The notes beneath the pieces were generated by a model, which worked only from the letters and a program-made list of their open reading frames with translations, had not been told where the DNA came from and searched no databases. Below are positions 12,531 to 23,545 of a DNA stretch of 64,000 nt, piece after piece. Numbering within the stretch: position 1 is the first letter of the stretch; each line of letters starts with the position of its first letter. The translations under genes and the position numbers were made by a program. The DNA comes from Patiria pectinifera (taxonomy: Eukaryota; Echinodermata; Asteroidea; Valvatida; Asterinidae), in contig CM057150.1 of assembly GCA_029964075.1 (NCBI GenBank), positions 5,557,717 to 5,621,716 of the forward strand, given 5' to 3'.

Positions 12531-15100
12531 CTTCACAATGAAAACCTATTAAAATGAAATTAAAAATCATTGATTATTAAAAGCATTTTTTTTGATAACC
12601 CCTTTTGTACTCAAGATTTTAGGACGTTTCAATTTTTGTGGTGAGAAAAAAGAAACAAGCATCGTAGGCTGTTTGGCACACGTTTGTTCTAACTTAAATA
12701 CAGTTAGTTGTTGAAGATATTTTGTTACCCTCATTTATACTTCAGTATGGTAGGTATCTAGTACATTTAACTATTAGGTTGTGGTACATTTGGTTTGAGG
12801 AGACTTTTCAATTAAAACCAAGACAATTTTTGGCATGTCCTTTTCACGATATGCGAGTGACGTTTTTTTTCCAATAGTGCCATGCTCATATTTAGTATCC
12901 TTAAATTTTCATAAAACCATAGGGTTAAAGCCTTTATTTCCAAGCCAAAAATGATAATTCTTTTTTTTTTTTGTAAAAAGTACATCACTAATATTGAAAA
13001 AGGATGCCAATAAAATGTGAAATGCGAGTGACGCTGGAATCGCCCATATTCATTAGCGTGACTCGACGTGACTTCGTGTGGGCCTCAGTATCGACCAATG
13101 ACAGCTGGGGGAAAAGGGTGATATTTATTTATTAATAACTTGTGAAAGAGGCGATAGTGCAAATTTTTACTGCGCACCATAATGGATAGGAACCTCATGA
13201 GGCTTGAAAAGATTGACAGATATTGCAAACAAATGAGTGTTAAAGCTTTGAAAATGAACGTACCCATGCCTATTTTTCTAACTTCAATGAAAAATACTGA
13301 ACATATTAAAACGATTTTTTTAGCACATAGTTGCATCGTCATATTAGTATTACGTAATCTTTAGAAATCGGCCTTTGCAACGACATGGCTTTTAGAATTG
13401 TCTGTGGCCTGCTTCTCTAACCTTGCCTAGTCTCATTACCTGAACTCGGCTTCACATTTCACCAACAAATGTTTCAGCAAAATATAAAATGTAGATAATA
13501 TCACATAATGCACTGCATGTAGGCTACATGTACCTTTTCTTTGAAAATATGCAGAATAAATGCTTAACCAGAGATTTGCGTTTGTTATGTTACAAACAAT
13601 GGGTGATCGGGCCGAAAACTGTTAATATTCATAGCATACTGTCTCATTTTGAATATAAGGCATTCCAAAGAAGCAGTCACGTCAAGATTAAAAATTATTT
13701 AAACTGGCCTTATGCGTACACATTGCGTCAACCTCGTTTCCATGGGTATAAGTTCTTGCTGTGTCATGGTTCTCACCAAGCATTTCGCAATCGTAACCCC
13801 TGGTATTTTTAAATTTAAATATCCAACTATTTTGGCTATTTAAAAAAGGACTGTAGTCGATGGCATTTAGACGTCGCGTTCCTAAAATCTTTAACGGGCA
13901 GTATTTTGGATACCCGGGCACAAAGTCGTTTGACCTTTACTTCCGATGTTGCCGGAAGTACCTCACAAATTGAGTATAACTTCAAAACGGAAGCATTTTA
14001 GTACAACAAAATATTTCCGGAAAAATGTTTTCATTCCGTAAAATAAACAGACCCTTATAACATGAGTTTGGAAATGTGTACATGGTTGTGGGTGAAATTA
14101 CAATATGTACTTAGATGTACTATATTATGTGTAGGTGTTTGGGCCGACGTGGTTGATTGTAATCACGCTAATTAGCATAATTAATATTTGCATTTAAGGA
14201 AAGTCCGTAAAATGACGCCGAAATACGGAATATTTCACTTTACGGAGTCCGCAAATTAACAGGCATTTTTAACATAAAATGTATCCTCTCTGAACTAAAT
14301 CAGTATTCGGTTTACACAAAACTGCTGACGTCAACAAACTTGAAATTAACGAAACGTATGGTAGGCCCAAATAAAATTTGTCATACCCAAAAGATGGATT
14401 TTGTTTCTCGAGTTAAAACGAATGACTTTAATTACTGGAATGGCTGAATTTCATGATCCTTATCACAATATGGCATGGCTTTACTGAGAGCAATTATTTC
14501 CAGACTGCCAACCACCACAAAATTGCACCTAGTCTACATACACCGAAAATGATATAGGTCCTAGGCCTATGTGCCATTAAAATGTATTCATATACTCACG
14601 ATTTACAAGTGTTTTTCCCTTTTCAGACTGATATACACCTTTGGTGACATTTTATGAATATCACAATTAAAGAGAAACTAGCATAAATGCATTCAAATTT
14701 GCGAAAATTGTTCGAGTACCCCAGTAGTTGACGACGGTACTTCTATTCCTGGAAAATGGCGCCGAGTGTGACCCGAATTACCATGCATGCAGTAATGCAT
14801 CATACAACTTGCAATACATATACCTGACAATGCCTGAAGTGCAGCTTCGGTGCACATTAATGTGGATAACAGTATTCAACCATCAACTTGCGCCGTGGCA
14901 TGCGTAGGCGTGACATTTCGCTGGTTGACGCGCACCCGTTCCTTGTGTGTGACGCACGTACACCAGGGGATTTGTACTATGTATAGATGTATGTGTATTT
15001 ATTATAATGTTCATCTTTCAGTTGTCATTGTACATAATAATATCGGCTGCCGATTCTTCTAGGATAATATTGGCCTTGACATTATTGAGACAGGCTAGTC
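12531..15100. other. Intergenic/5' side of TRIM copy 2, no gene seen
   Basis: Contains a likely acceptor just upstream of the TRIM ATG, so a non-coding first exon may lie here. No protein-like frame is supportable. Confidence 0.5.
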
Positions 15101-15783
15101 GGACTCCCTATTATCGCGGCATCCCTACTATCGCGGCATCGGAATTTTTTCTTTTAATTTGCGTTGCCAAAACTCCTTCAGTGGCGATTTTATCCAGTTC
15201 ATTTCACCGGGCATTAAGGACTTTTTGCCGAGTTGTATAAAAAAGGACGATAAAAAATGGTGCGTCTTTCGGGACTTTTAACGATTTTTAATATATATTC
15301 GCGTTTTCCAAAACTTGCAAATTTTCCCTCACCATGTCTGCCAAAAGGTACCGTCTATATTTTTACATAAATCTTTAATGGTGCTCTGTCCATGACAGTT
15401 CTATTGTCTGGTTCTCCTTCTACAGGTGGAAACACAAAATTAAGTCGAAGGACGATATTTCCACCACGAAATCGCCAAATCGTTTGCGGGATCAAAATAA
15501 GGACAGCGCGTGAAAAAAATTAAAAACGGCACATCGCATAAAGTGAATGGCGCCCCCAATCACTAATCAGTAGACTTGTCTCAGTGATTTTTGTTCTCCT
15601 TTCGGGAAGGGGGCGGCGTCTTAATTAAGGAATCATTCTGTAGGCATATTGCTTATATCGACTTGAACGTTACAGGAAAAATATCAGACTTTATTCAGGG
15701 GATGTTTTGGTCAAACAATAACAATAAAAAAATTGAGATCATTTTAAAAACCATTTCGCGCGTACCGCGATAATAGGGAGTCC
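15101..15783. mobile_element. Nonautonomous DNA element with GGACTCCCTATTATCGCGG ends
   Basis: The inverted ends are GGACTCCCTATTATCGCGG (15101 on) and its inverse (ending 15783). An extra, slightly different end-like motif (TACCGCGATAATACGGCG) lies at about 15960-15980, and a direct repeat of CTA.TATCGCGGCATC follows the left end. No transposase frame. Confidence 0.8.
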
Positions 15784-16409
15784 ACCTCCGTTCGCACACT
15801 CCGAGCATGTCTATTTTCACAGGCATCGTACACGGAATAAACCACACCACCGTCGGATTTTGTAATATAAATTTGAAAAGGAAGAGTTATACAGCACAAA
15901 AGACAGGAAAATTCGGGAAGGTTAGTGGGCAATCTCTATTTCAAACGAGAAACGTGCTAAGTACCGCGATAATACGGCGTCCCATCATACGCGCAGTGGC
16001 CCCGCTTCGCGGCAAATGAATTGCAGTCAGGCAAGATGGCGTCGGTCGGTCAACTCCACCAACTGTACTTTCTTTGCCGGTGAGGGGGTACTTGTGAACG
16101 GAGCGGATAACCCTACTTTATAAAGTCGTTCACTAGACGCGATAATGAATACACATACACTTGTATAAACTGTTTTGTCGTGAAAGTGACTTTTGAAACA
16201 ACGTGATCTTGTTAGGCCAAATAACAAAAACAAAAAAAACATGTTTGGCGCCCCCGCCCACTTCCTTTTTGAAGGCCGCCTCCTTTAAAAAAAAATAAAA
16301 TAAAAAATAACCCCTAAAACATGATAAATGTTAAGCAGTGACATCATTTTGGCCGCTTTGTCAGTACTTTTGCATCTAGCCCATATAAAAAGGTAAGTGT
16401 TCTTTCAAA

Positions 16410-16680
16410 TCACTTAAGGATGTGTGTGAATTGTTTTAGTTTTGCTGAAAGAACGCACATCGTTTTTGTGATCCGTGGACAGGACTTAAAACGGTGGTTA
16501 TGTTTAAAATTCCGTAGCTTGCAAATTACACAAGTGATTTGAATGATTCTTGTGCTAAAAGAAAGCTTATGAATTGGGCCTTCATATCCCAGATTTTTAA
16601 AGTGCTACATGCAGAACTGCACTACAACAATGGTCCCGACATTTGGGTTTCGTTGTTTTGTTTAACTCACCCTGTAGGCC
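16410..16680. mobile_element. Fold-back family B, half element
   Basis: Matches one half of the CAGGGTGAGTAAA fold-back family (see 46094-46602): it starts inside the centre (AAGGATGTGTGTGAATTG) and ends with ACTCACCCTGTA. Confidence 0.85.
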
Positions 16681-16891
16681 TACACAGATGCTTTGAATTG
16701 ACTCGACTACGACACTGTTACCGGGTATAAGTCCTGAAATGCTGAAAACCAATAAGATGCACGGTCCTCCTGTCAACATGAATTCGCAAAACTAAAAAAA
16801 AAAGAAACTTTGTCAAAGTTCAGGGAGAAAAACGGACCGCCGAAGCCACATTAAACCCACTGGCCACATCCTTTACACTATTATAGTTGTG

Positions 16892-17420
16892 TTCCCTAAC
16901 GTGGCGCACTTTGACGTTACTTTCCTCGTGTAGTGTCGCCAAACCTCTATGTGGACAAACCTCAAATTCATGCAGTGAAATACTGGTACTTCAGCCTTAT
17001 TAATGCTTGCTATTTAACCTAACGTGTCCCCTAACGTGGCGCACTTGAATAAATATCGGGAAATTCCAAATTACCACATCGAAGAATTATTGTAAAGTTG
17101 ATAAATTCCGATAAATCATTGTTATCTCTACTTACATATACAGCCAGAAGTTTGTCAGAAAATTATTTTCTTATTTTTCGGGGCATTTTCAAAGGGTTCA
17201 CTTTGCACTTCAAAATAAAATCGGAAAATCACGCCAAAACAAATGTTTCTTCTAACTTTGTAACGGGTAGATAAACTCGCGATTTATGAACGGGATTGTT
17301 TAGAACTTGAAAAACATTTCACTTTCTGTGAAATTTCAGTTAAAACTTTTGCACTAGCAGCTATAGGCGCTACAGGCGACAAATCAAAGGGGCCCGCGCC
17401 ACGTTGGTACATCAACAATA
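16892..17420 (+). mobile_element. Repeat family J, copy 1
   Basis: Contains the phrase CCCTAACGTGGCGCACTT twice in direct orientation (about 16900 and 17030) and shares about 150 bases with 35335-35578 in the opposite orientation. No coding capacity; type unknown. Confidence 0.65.
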
Positions 17421-18078
17421 TCAGCTATCGCGAGATATGTATAAGTATTGCATACAACTCTTGAGCACTCTCGGCCGAATTAAAGCCCCCGTCCGTCCCC
17501 CACACCCAAAAGGGGATTGCTGCTCATTCCATGTTATTTTCGTACGGAAATGATGATGCATCTGATGTCCCTCCCTCGCTTTTTATGTACACAATGTCCA
17601 TTAAATTTGCAATTATGAGCCATCGAAAGAATATTATGCCTTTTAGTACACGTACAAATCCAATTCTCCCCCTCGTCGAGCGACATCCTTTCGAAACAAG
17701 GAGGTGAATAAACACGATATTAATTGTACTTTTGTTTGCCCGTCGCAGAATTTTCCTATTACATGACTTTATGAGGGCACCCTGTTTTACGACAAACGCC
17801 ACAAGAGAAATGATTTTGAAGTGCCATTTGTGACACGCAGACCACAGGCCTACACAAACCAGTCCCACGTTTTTGGCAACATCCATCGGCGGCATTGCCC
17901 AGTTGTTTATAGCCAGAGTGACACCAATTAAGCTCCGAAAACGGTGCATCTCTCTGTATTGACAGGCGATTTTTCTTCAGGCCTCCACGATATTCAACAT
18001 TAGTACGGTTTTCCTGTTTGCACATCGGGAGCACTTCACAATACAGTGGACCGAGTGACTTTCAATACATTCTTGAAA
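17421..18078. other. 5' flank of the GPCR gene
   Basis: No repeat recognised. Two overlapping open frames on the minus strand (17524-18034) resemble no family and are probably chance. The region may hold the promoter and a 5' UTR exon of the GPCR. Confidence 0.4.
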
Positions 18079-19194
18079 ATGGCTGAAAATGTTAGTGAAG
18101 TTACAACAGTGGGTTCGTGGTCCACAACTGAAGAGATTCCACCATCTGTGCTCAGTGCCTTCACGGTGCGGGTGGTGGTAGGCATAATTTATCTCATCAT
18201 CGCTGTCGTTGGCACTTTGGGTAATACTTTAGTGATAACTGCCGTTCTTCTCTCCAACAAACTCCGTACAGCAACTAACGCCTTCGTGGTGAACCTGAGC
18301 TTGGCAGACCTACTGACATCTTTAGTGATATACTTGCAAGCCGCAGTTATCTACAGTAGAGATGGTCCAGCAGGAGGCGATTGGGTCTGCAGCCTAGCAA
18401 CGATCATCATCATCACCACCGTCGGTTGTAGCATAATGACCCTGGCATCGGTCAGCCTTAACCGCTACCTTCTGATAACGCGACCAGCCGTCACATATCG
18501 GGCCATCTTTACAGCCAAGAAGATCACCGTGTGGTTGGTACTCGTGTGGCTGGTCCCACTTCTTGTCGTCCTCTTGCCCCCACTCCTCGGCGTGGGTGCC
18601 CTGGGGTTCAACAGAAGGTACCACCACTGCGGATTCATCGATCATCCCCTGGCTCGTGTCTTCAATATCGTTATTGCGGCAGTCTTGTACCCCGTCCCCC
18701 TCGTCACCATCATTGCCTGCTACGTAGGTATCTGGAGACATCTGAGACACCACGCCAAGAGGATCTCAGCCTCAAAGGAGCCCGACGAGTCTTCAGGCAA
18801 CAAAGTCACTGATGAAGAAAAGGGAGGGGTTGCTAATGACAACACGCAATCGGCAGACAGCGCACGATTCGCACGATCAGTCAGTAAAGCTGTCATGATG
18901 AACCGTCGACAGAATGAGATCACCAAGAACATGTTCTACATCGTGTGTGCGTTCCTAGTCTGCCTGTCTCCCTGGTTAGTGTGTCTACTGTTTAACGGCG
19001 CCGGGCCAGCTGTACCGTACGCCACTGCCATCCTCTTCTTCAACAACTGCCTCAATCCGATGATCTATGCCAACAAGCATCGCGACTTCAAGGCCGTCTT
19101 CGGCTGTATCTTGCGTCGCCGCTGGGATCAAATCCCAGAACCCTCGGAGTTTTTGAAGGCCCTGAAACGTCGGGCGTGTTGCACCCGTGGCTAA
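18079..19194 (+). CDS. Rhodopsin-family GPCR, melatonin-receptor-like, uninterrupted ORF
   Basis: 371 residues, with no intron in the coding part. The N-terminus is short with an N-glycosylation site (NVS, residue 4). Seven hydrophobic segments are visible at about 28-54, 65-91, 103-127, 147-172, 193-217, 285-306 and 314-332. Class A marks: GN at 48-49 (TM1), NLSLAD at 72-77 (TM2), Cys104 and Cys184 for the extracellular disulfide, NRY at 128-130 in place of DRY, CLSPW at 295-299 (TM6), NPMIY at 326-330 (TM7). Loop 3 is long and charged (about 220-280), and the tail has paired cysteines (367-368) that could be palmitoylated. NRY is typical of melatonin receptors and their invertebrate relatives, so I place it near that group; the ligand is unknown. 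The frame is open back to a GTG at 18046, but the first ATG is 18079. A possible acceptor (TTCACAATACAG) ends at 18046, so a 5' UTR exon is possible. Confidence 0.88.
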   Translation: MAENVSEVTTVGSWSTTEEIPPSVLSAFTVRVVVGIIYLIIAVVGTLGNTLVITAVLLSNKLRTATNAFVVNLSLADLLTSLVIYLQAAVIYSRDGPAGGDWVCSLATIIIITTVGCSIMTLASVSLNRYLLITRPAVTYRAIFTAKKITVWLVLVWLVPLLVVLLPPLLGVGALGFNRRYHHCGFIDHPLARVFNIVIAAVLYPVPLVTIIACYVGIWRHLRHHAKRISASKEPDESSGNKVTDEEKGGVANDNTQSADSARFARSVSKAVMMNRRQNEITKNMFYIVCAFLVCLSPWLVCLLFNGAGPAVPYATAILFFNNCLNPMIYANKHRDFKAVFGCILRRRWDQIPEPSEFLKALKRRACCTRG

Positions 19195-20098
19195 GAATGT
19201 CTGAGCGTAACTTGGATGGCATCACTTTGAACGGTTTCCCTTTGAAATTGTATGATTGGGGTATGAACCGTTTGATTATAAATATCAACCGAACTGTAAT
19301 GGTTTCGATTGAGGTATTAAGAACACCGTTGCTAGTGATAACACAGAACGATATATTACACATTTACTCTACAATATTTCACTTAATATTCGGAAGAGAA
19401 TTTTATAATTGGCTTATTTAGTGGGAAGATAGGTAACTAGTATACGTTGTCGGCACGTGCCGATATGCTCGGTATGATTGAAATGTTACATTCCAACTAA
19501 AGAAGAAATTCCAGACTTCATGTCAATGAAAAATCGCCGTCATCAATGCCGAAACCTCAATACTGGTTACTGTCAAAGCTGACCTTCAAGTCTGGAAGAA
19601 ATCGTTCAAAAACTTCCCCCAAGTATGTTTTTATCCCAATTTCTAGGAATTTATCCCATTTGTTATTTCACGAGTAGTTGAACAATTCTATCATCTAAGT
19701 ATATTCCGGATTTCAGCTTAATCTGTTGTTGCAGACGCTCATGTTACAGCTTGACTCATCTCCATGAAAAATTTCTTCGAAGATCAAAAAAATTATTTGC
19801 CCGACCCAACCCATGTGTACCGATTTCGGCCAAGCAACACAAAAACGTATGGTAGATTATTAGCATAATCATTAGCGTCACGCGGCCTGACATTTTGGGA
19901 CCTTCGGGACGTGGGGAACCCTATTGTCCTCTATTCAACATCCCCATGCAGAACCAAAATCACGCACCGCTAATTACAGCAACCATTGGTTAAGCACGCA
20001 ACTTTTCATGCTACATGTACTTCATGTGCAGTAGGGGCGTGGTTTAAACTGAAGTGACGTCACACTTACGAGCCAGATACATGTAGCGTAATTTTTAT
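19195..20098. other. 3' flank of the GPCR gene, nothing recognised
   Basis: AT-rich sequence without repeats or frames that I can assign. Confidence 0.5.
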
Positions 20099-20460
20099 TC
20101 CTAGGAGGGTTAGGGGCAATGTCATGAATAATTCATGTTTATCCATAAGAACGGACAATGACATCAACAGCATTGTTGTTAGTTACTCAACTAGTTACAA
20201 TACATTAAAGCATTTTAAAGAACGGTTGTCGTCGAGCTACCACACAGTAGCCTAGTGGATAGCGAGATGAGCTATGGATACAAAGATCCCTGGTTCGAAT
20301 CCACGTCGTCGCTGCTCATTTTCATCAGCTATTTTTCTTCTCCAAATTTATCACTGAGATAATTTTAAATTAAGGGAAAATAGAACGAGAACCTAAGTCT
20401 TGCAATGATTCAAAGAAAAAAATGAATTATTCATGACATTGCCTCTAACCCTCCTAGGAA
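20099..20460. mobile_element. Inverted-repeat element enclosing a tRNA-like SINE
   Basis: About 40-bp inverted ends (CCTAGGAGGGTTAGGGGCAA at 20100 on, inverse ending about 20459). Between them, at about 20240-20325, is a tRNA-like head with A-box TAGCCTAGTGG and B-box GGTTCGAATCC. Confidence 0.85.
20240..20325 (+). repeat. tRNA-like SINE head (Pol III boxes)
   Basis: A-box and B-box are spaced as in a tRNA gene (about 40 bases), but the acceptor stem does not pair and no clean cloverleaf forms, so this is SINE-type and not a tRNA gene. Confidence 0.7.
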
Positions 20461-21630
20461 AAAAAAAAACGCAGCCAGATAGGCCTAGAGGAGAGGTATG
20501 AGCGGTGGATTGCACACGTGGCTCATTTCAGATATCCCGTTATGTAAATATCCCACTGTTTTTAAGCGTCCATAATTATGTGTGTATTGTAGTTTTAACG
20601 AGAGGTTTTAAAGGGCCCATGTAATCTAGTTTTAATGCAGTCCTTTTACATGCACTTTTGTGCCTCATTTAATCTTGTGTTCAATTCTCATTTGGCTATT
20701 TTTAAGGGCATTTTGGTGCATTTTTGTTTTTATGCTAATGCGAATTTGCATAGTCATGAGAAAAAGTGTGATGCAGGCACGTCGCCAAGGAGGGGGGGGG
20801 GCCTGATGGGGCCGGGCCCTTGGCGAGCAATTGGCCCCCAACGTATTTTTGTATTTTTTATGGTAGTGTTCCCCCTTAGTTGGTACTATGGCCCCCTTGA
20901 CCCTCAGGGCTGGCGACGGGCCCAGTGTGTTGTCATTTCAGGCAGAAACCTGCAAGTTACGAATGTTTCAACACCACTTTTTGCCAGAATTTTTGATATT
21001 TTGCAGTCGTAAATTTTCTTTTCATTGGTGATTCGTTGTTTCAGTACATGATAGTGAGCCTATGAGCAAAGTTTTCTCAAAAATGTTTTCAATCAGGAAG
21101 TTTTGGGTTCACAATTTGAACAGAAAACCCCTAAATTGAACCAGTGTCTTTCTGAAAATCACTACACCTGATAACTTCAAGCGCAGTGGAAAATGGTGTC
21201 TCCTACGCTTTGTATGACATCTGCAGGTCTCCTATAAAATTCGGGCTTTTTTCCCAATCATGACTCAAAGAATCACATATGTCTGTGAATTGTTATTGTT
21301 TTGTGCTGTCATGCACAATGGACCGATCCAGTAAGCCCCGCCCACTGCGCACGTGGGCAAATTACCACGTGCTCCTCTCCAATGCCACGCTGCATTTTCC
21401 TGCCGCGCGCATCATACGCGCGTGCACGCATGTCGGACTTCTGTGCACGCACGTCGGACATAAATCACGGCCGTGATTGGTCAGTACACCATGGGGCGGT
21501 GCTTACTGGACCGGTCCGTTCGGTCGATGAGCCCATACATCAAAACTCAACATGTCACACAAGAAGGAAACCTCTCAGAAGACTTCTGGAAGAATGCAGA
21601 CTCACCATACCATTGTCTAAGAACGCACAA
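20461..21630. other. Intergenic stretch, no gene seen
   Basis: Holds a G-rich patch (20795-20820) and, at 21310-21530, a GC-rich segment with repeated GCACGC.TGTCGGAC and GACCG.TCCG motifs in both orientations. This could be another decayed inverted-repeat element. Confidence 0.4.
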
Positions 21631-21631
21631 A

Positions 21632-22098
21632 AATAGCCCCATAAATGTGGCCAATTTTACTGGACTACCTCCGTAAATAAGGCCACACTTCCATCATGTA
21701 CAAAATCATGTAGAACTTTGTCAAATTTTGATTTTCACATTTAGGCTTAGTTTGTAGTTTATATTTTCTTTAGAAGCATACGCATCCTCTTTAATTTATA
21801 GGCTAATCAGAAAGTGTTGCCTTTTTCAGATTTTTCGTGAAATTTCATGTTGAAATTTTGATACGCACAAACGTATGCTAACGAATCTGGAAATTTCACG
21901 AAAAATAGACATCTGAAAAAGGCAGCACTTTCTGATTAGCCTATAAAGAGGGTGAGTATGCTTCTAAAGCAAAAATTAACTACAAACTAAGCCTAAATGT
22001 GAAAATCAAAATTTGACAAAGTTCGACATGTTTTTGTACATGGTGGAAGTGTGGCCTTTATTTACGGAGGTAGTCCAGTAAATTGGCCACATTTATGA
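21632..22098. mobile_element. Long fold-back element (about 210-bp arms)
   Basis: The sequence from about 21632 (ATAAATGTGGCCAATTTTAC) is repeated in inverse up to about 22098, with a loop of only about 40 bases near 21850-21885. A transcript would form an almost perfect hairpin. Confidence 0.92.
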
Positions 22099-23545
22099 AG
22101 CTAGCTCAAACTCACCACAAGTCGAGAAATCCATATTAAATCAACCGACTCCTTTAATTCTGTCTGTTGTTAGTGTGATGATATTATATACACTATTACA
22201 CAAGATATAAACGTAATACAACTTGCATCGTGCATGTAACAAAAGGAAATGGGAACAGACAATACAAGGGTAAACCTGGCTAGATTTCGGAGGGATTCTG
22301 AAGTCCTCTCGTTAGTCACCCAAACACCCAAACCAACCAACAAACAAAAATGACAGATTTTCACAGTCATAACGATTCTATTACGTATTTCAATTTTCTT
22401 TTCTACGAGGGTTCTTTTTAAGTTTATCAGGTAGTTTGAGTCTTTGAGATATTTTGAGTTTTTTGGGGGGGATATCAAGTTTAAGGGAATTATTTGAATC
22501 TGTGGGTTATTTTAAGTACATGTATTTGGGAGTTTTCATTCTATAGGGTGCTCTTAGTCTTAGTCTATAGGATACGTTGAGTCTAAAGGGTACTTAAGAA
22601 AATATTTGAGTCTACTCTATGGGGTACATGTACATGGCCTCTGAATGGACTACAATGTATGTACTTGAACCCATGGACAATTTTGGAAGACCATAGTGTG
22701 TTTGTCAGCTGATAACTAATTAATACATATTGATTACTGCCATGGCTATGATGTTTAGAGTTTCCCACTAGATTCTAACATTTACTGATGCCCAAACCTT
22801 TGTTACTGGTATTTGGCTAGACCATGGGTTTTTCAAGTTATTCGTTTCACATAAAAATTATGCCGACCGCTACAATTGTTTTTGGGGTTTGTTTTTTTGG
22901 AGCTAGGCATCATTTTATTCAGGTACTGGTCCAAAGCACACAGTATCTGGCTGGACCAAGGGTTGATGTCACTATAATCATAATTATTACAGATCATGCC
23001 CATTATGTGACCTGTCACCATTAGGTTGGAAACTGCCATTTTGTAGCACAGTTCAAAAAGGCAAAAATTCAAAGGGGTGGTCGATTTCTTGTTTTCGGGT
23101 GAACCTTAATCAGTCCTGTTGTACTTTTCTCCAGTTTGGTTCATTCTGTCAAACATCTTTAAAACCGTTTTTGTTTGTTTTTATTATGCCGTCGTCCATT
23201 CACTGTAACACAACTGCAGGATTATAAATGCCATTTTCTCAAGAATCAGTTTTACTACTTCAAGTAAGTTTACAGTCTCCATTACCGAACTCAGTGCCCC
23301 TTAAAGTTACATAACACTGGGAAAACTCTTGTTCTGCAGAATACAGAGATGTAAATATCTCGATTCTTAAAAAAATTTGACTTTTGGCTCACTTTGTGGT
23401 GACGGGTCACATATAGCTACGACAACTGAACTATGTCAACAAGGCACTGTTGTGAATGATTGACGTATCCACCAGGGAATGCTGGGTGTTTCACTGGCCC
23501 GTAATGTTCACGTCTAATCATAAGCCCACGATTAGCAGACGATCA
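22099..23545. other. Intergenic stretch, probable 3' UTR end of the USP gene
   Basis: AT-rich, with short runs of GGGTA.TTGAGTCT-like phrases near 22500-22620. A lone TCAGCTGAT (about 22706) echoes the nearby minisatellite. No gene seen. Confidence 0.4.
23180..23185 (-). terminator. Candidate poly(A) signal of the USP25/28 gene
   Basis: AATAAA on the minus strand, about 1.36 kb past the stop. No AATAAA lies between it and the stop. If used, the whole CAGCTGAT minisatellite is in the 3' UTR. Inference only. Confidence 0.35.

Noticed and set aside
12531..12536. Start of TRIM copy 2 two codons upstream (GTG)
   Set aside because: GTG is not a usual start in animals; ATG at 12530 has a good context.
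17524..18034. Two overlapping minus-strand frames (141 and 91 residues) upstream of the GPCR
   Set aside because: No recognisable domain, biased composition and no splice or start context; likely chance.
18046..18078. GPCR start at GTG 18046
   Set aside because: Non-ATG; the first ATG is 18079 and gives a normal N-terminus with a glycosylation site.
18394..18753. 119-residue frame antisense to the GPCR
   Set aside because: Shadow of the GPCR coding sequence.
20635..21012. 125-residue plus-strand frame
   Set aside because: Low-complexity, G-run-containing translation, no start context or homologous pattern.
21301..21676. Frames of 111 and 67 residues near 21.4 kb
   Set aside because: They run into a fold-back element and carry no domain-like pattern.
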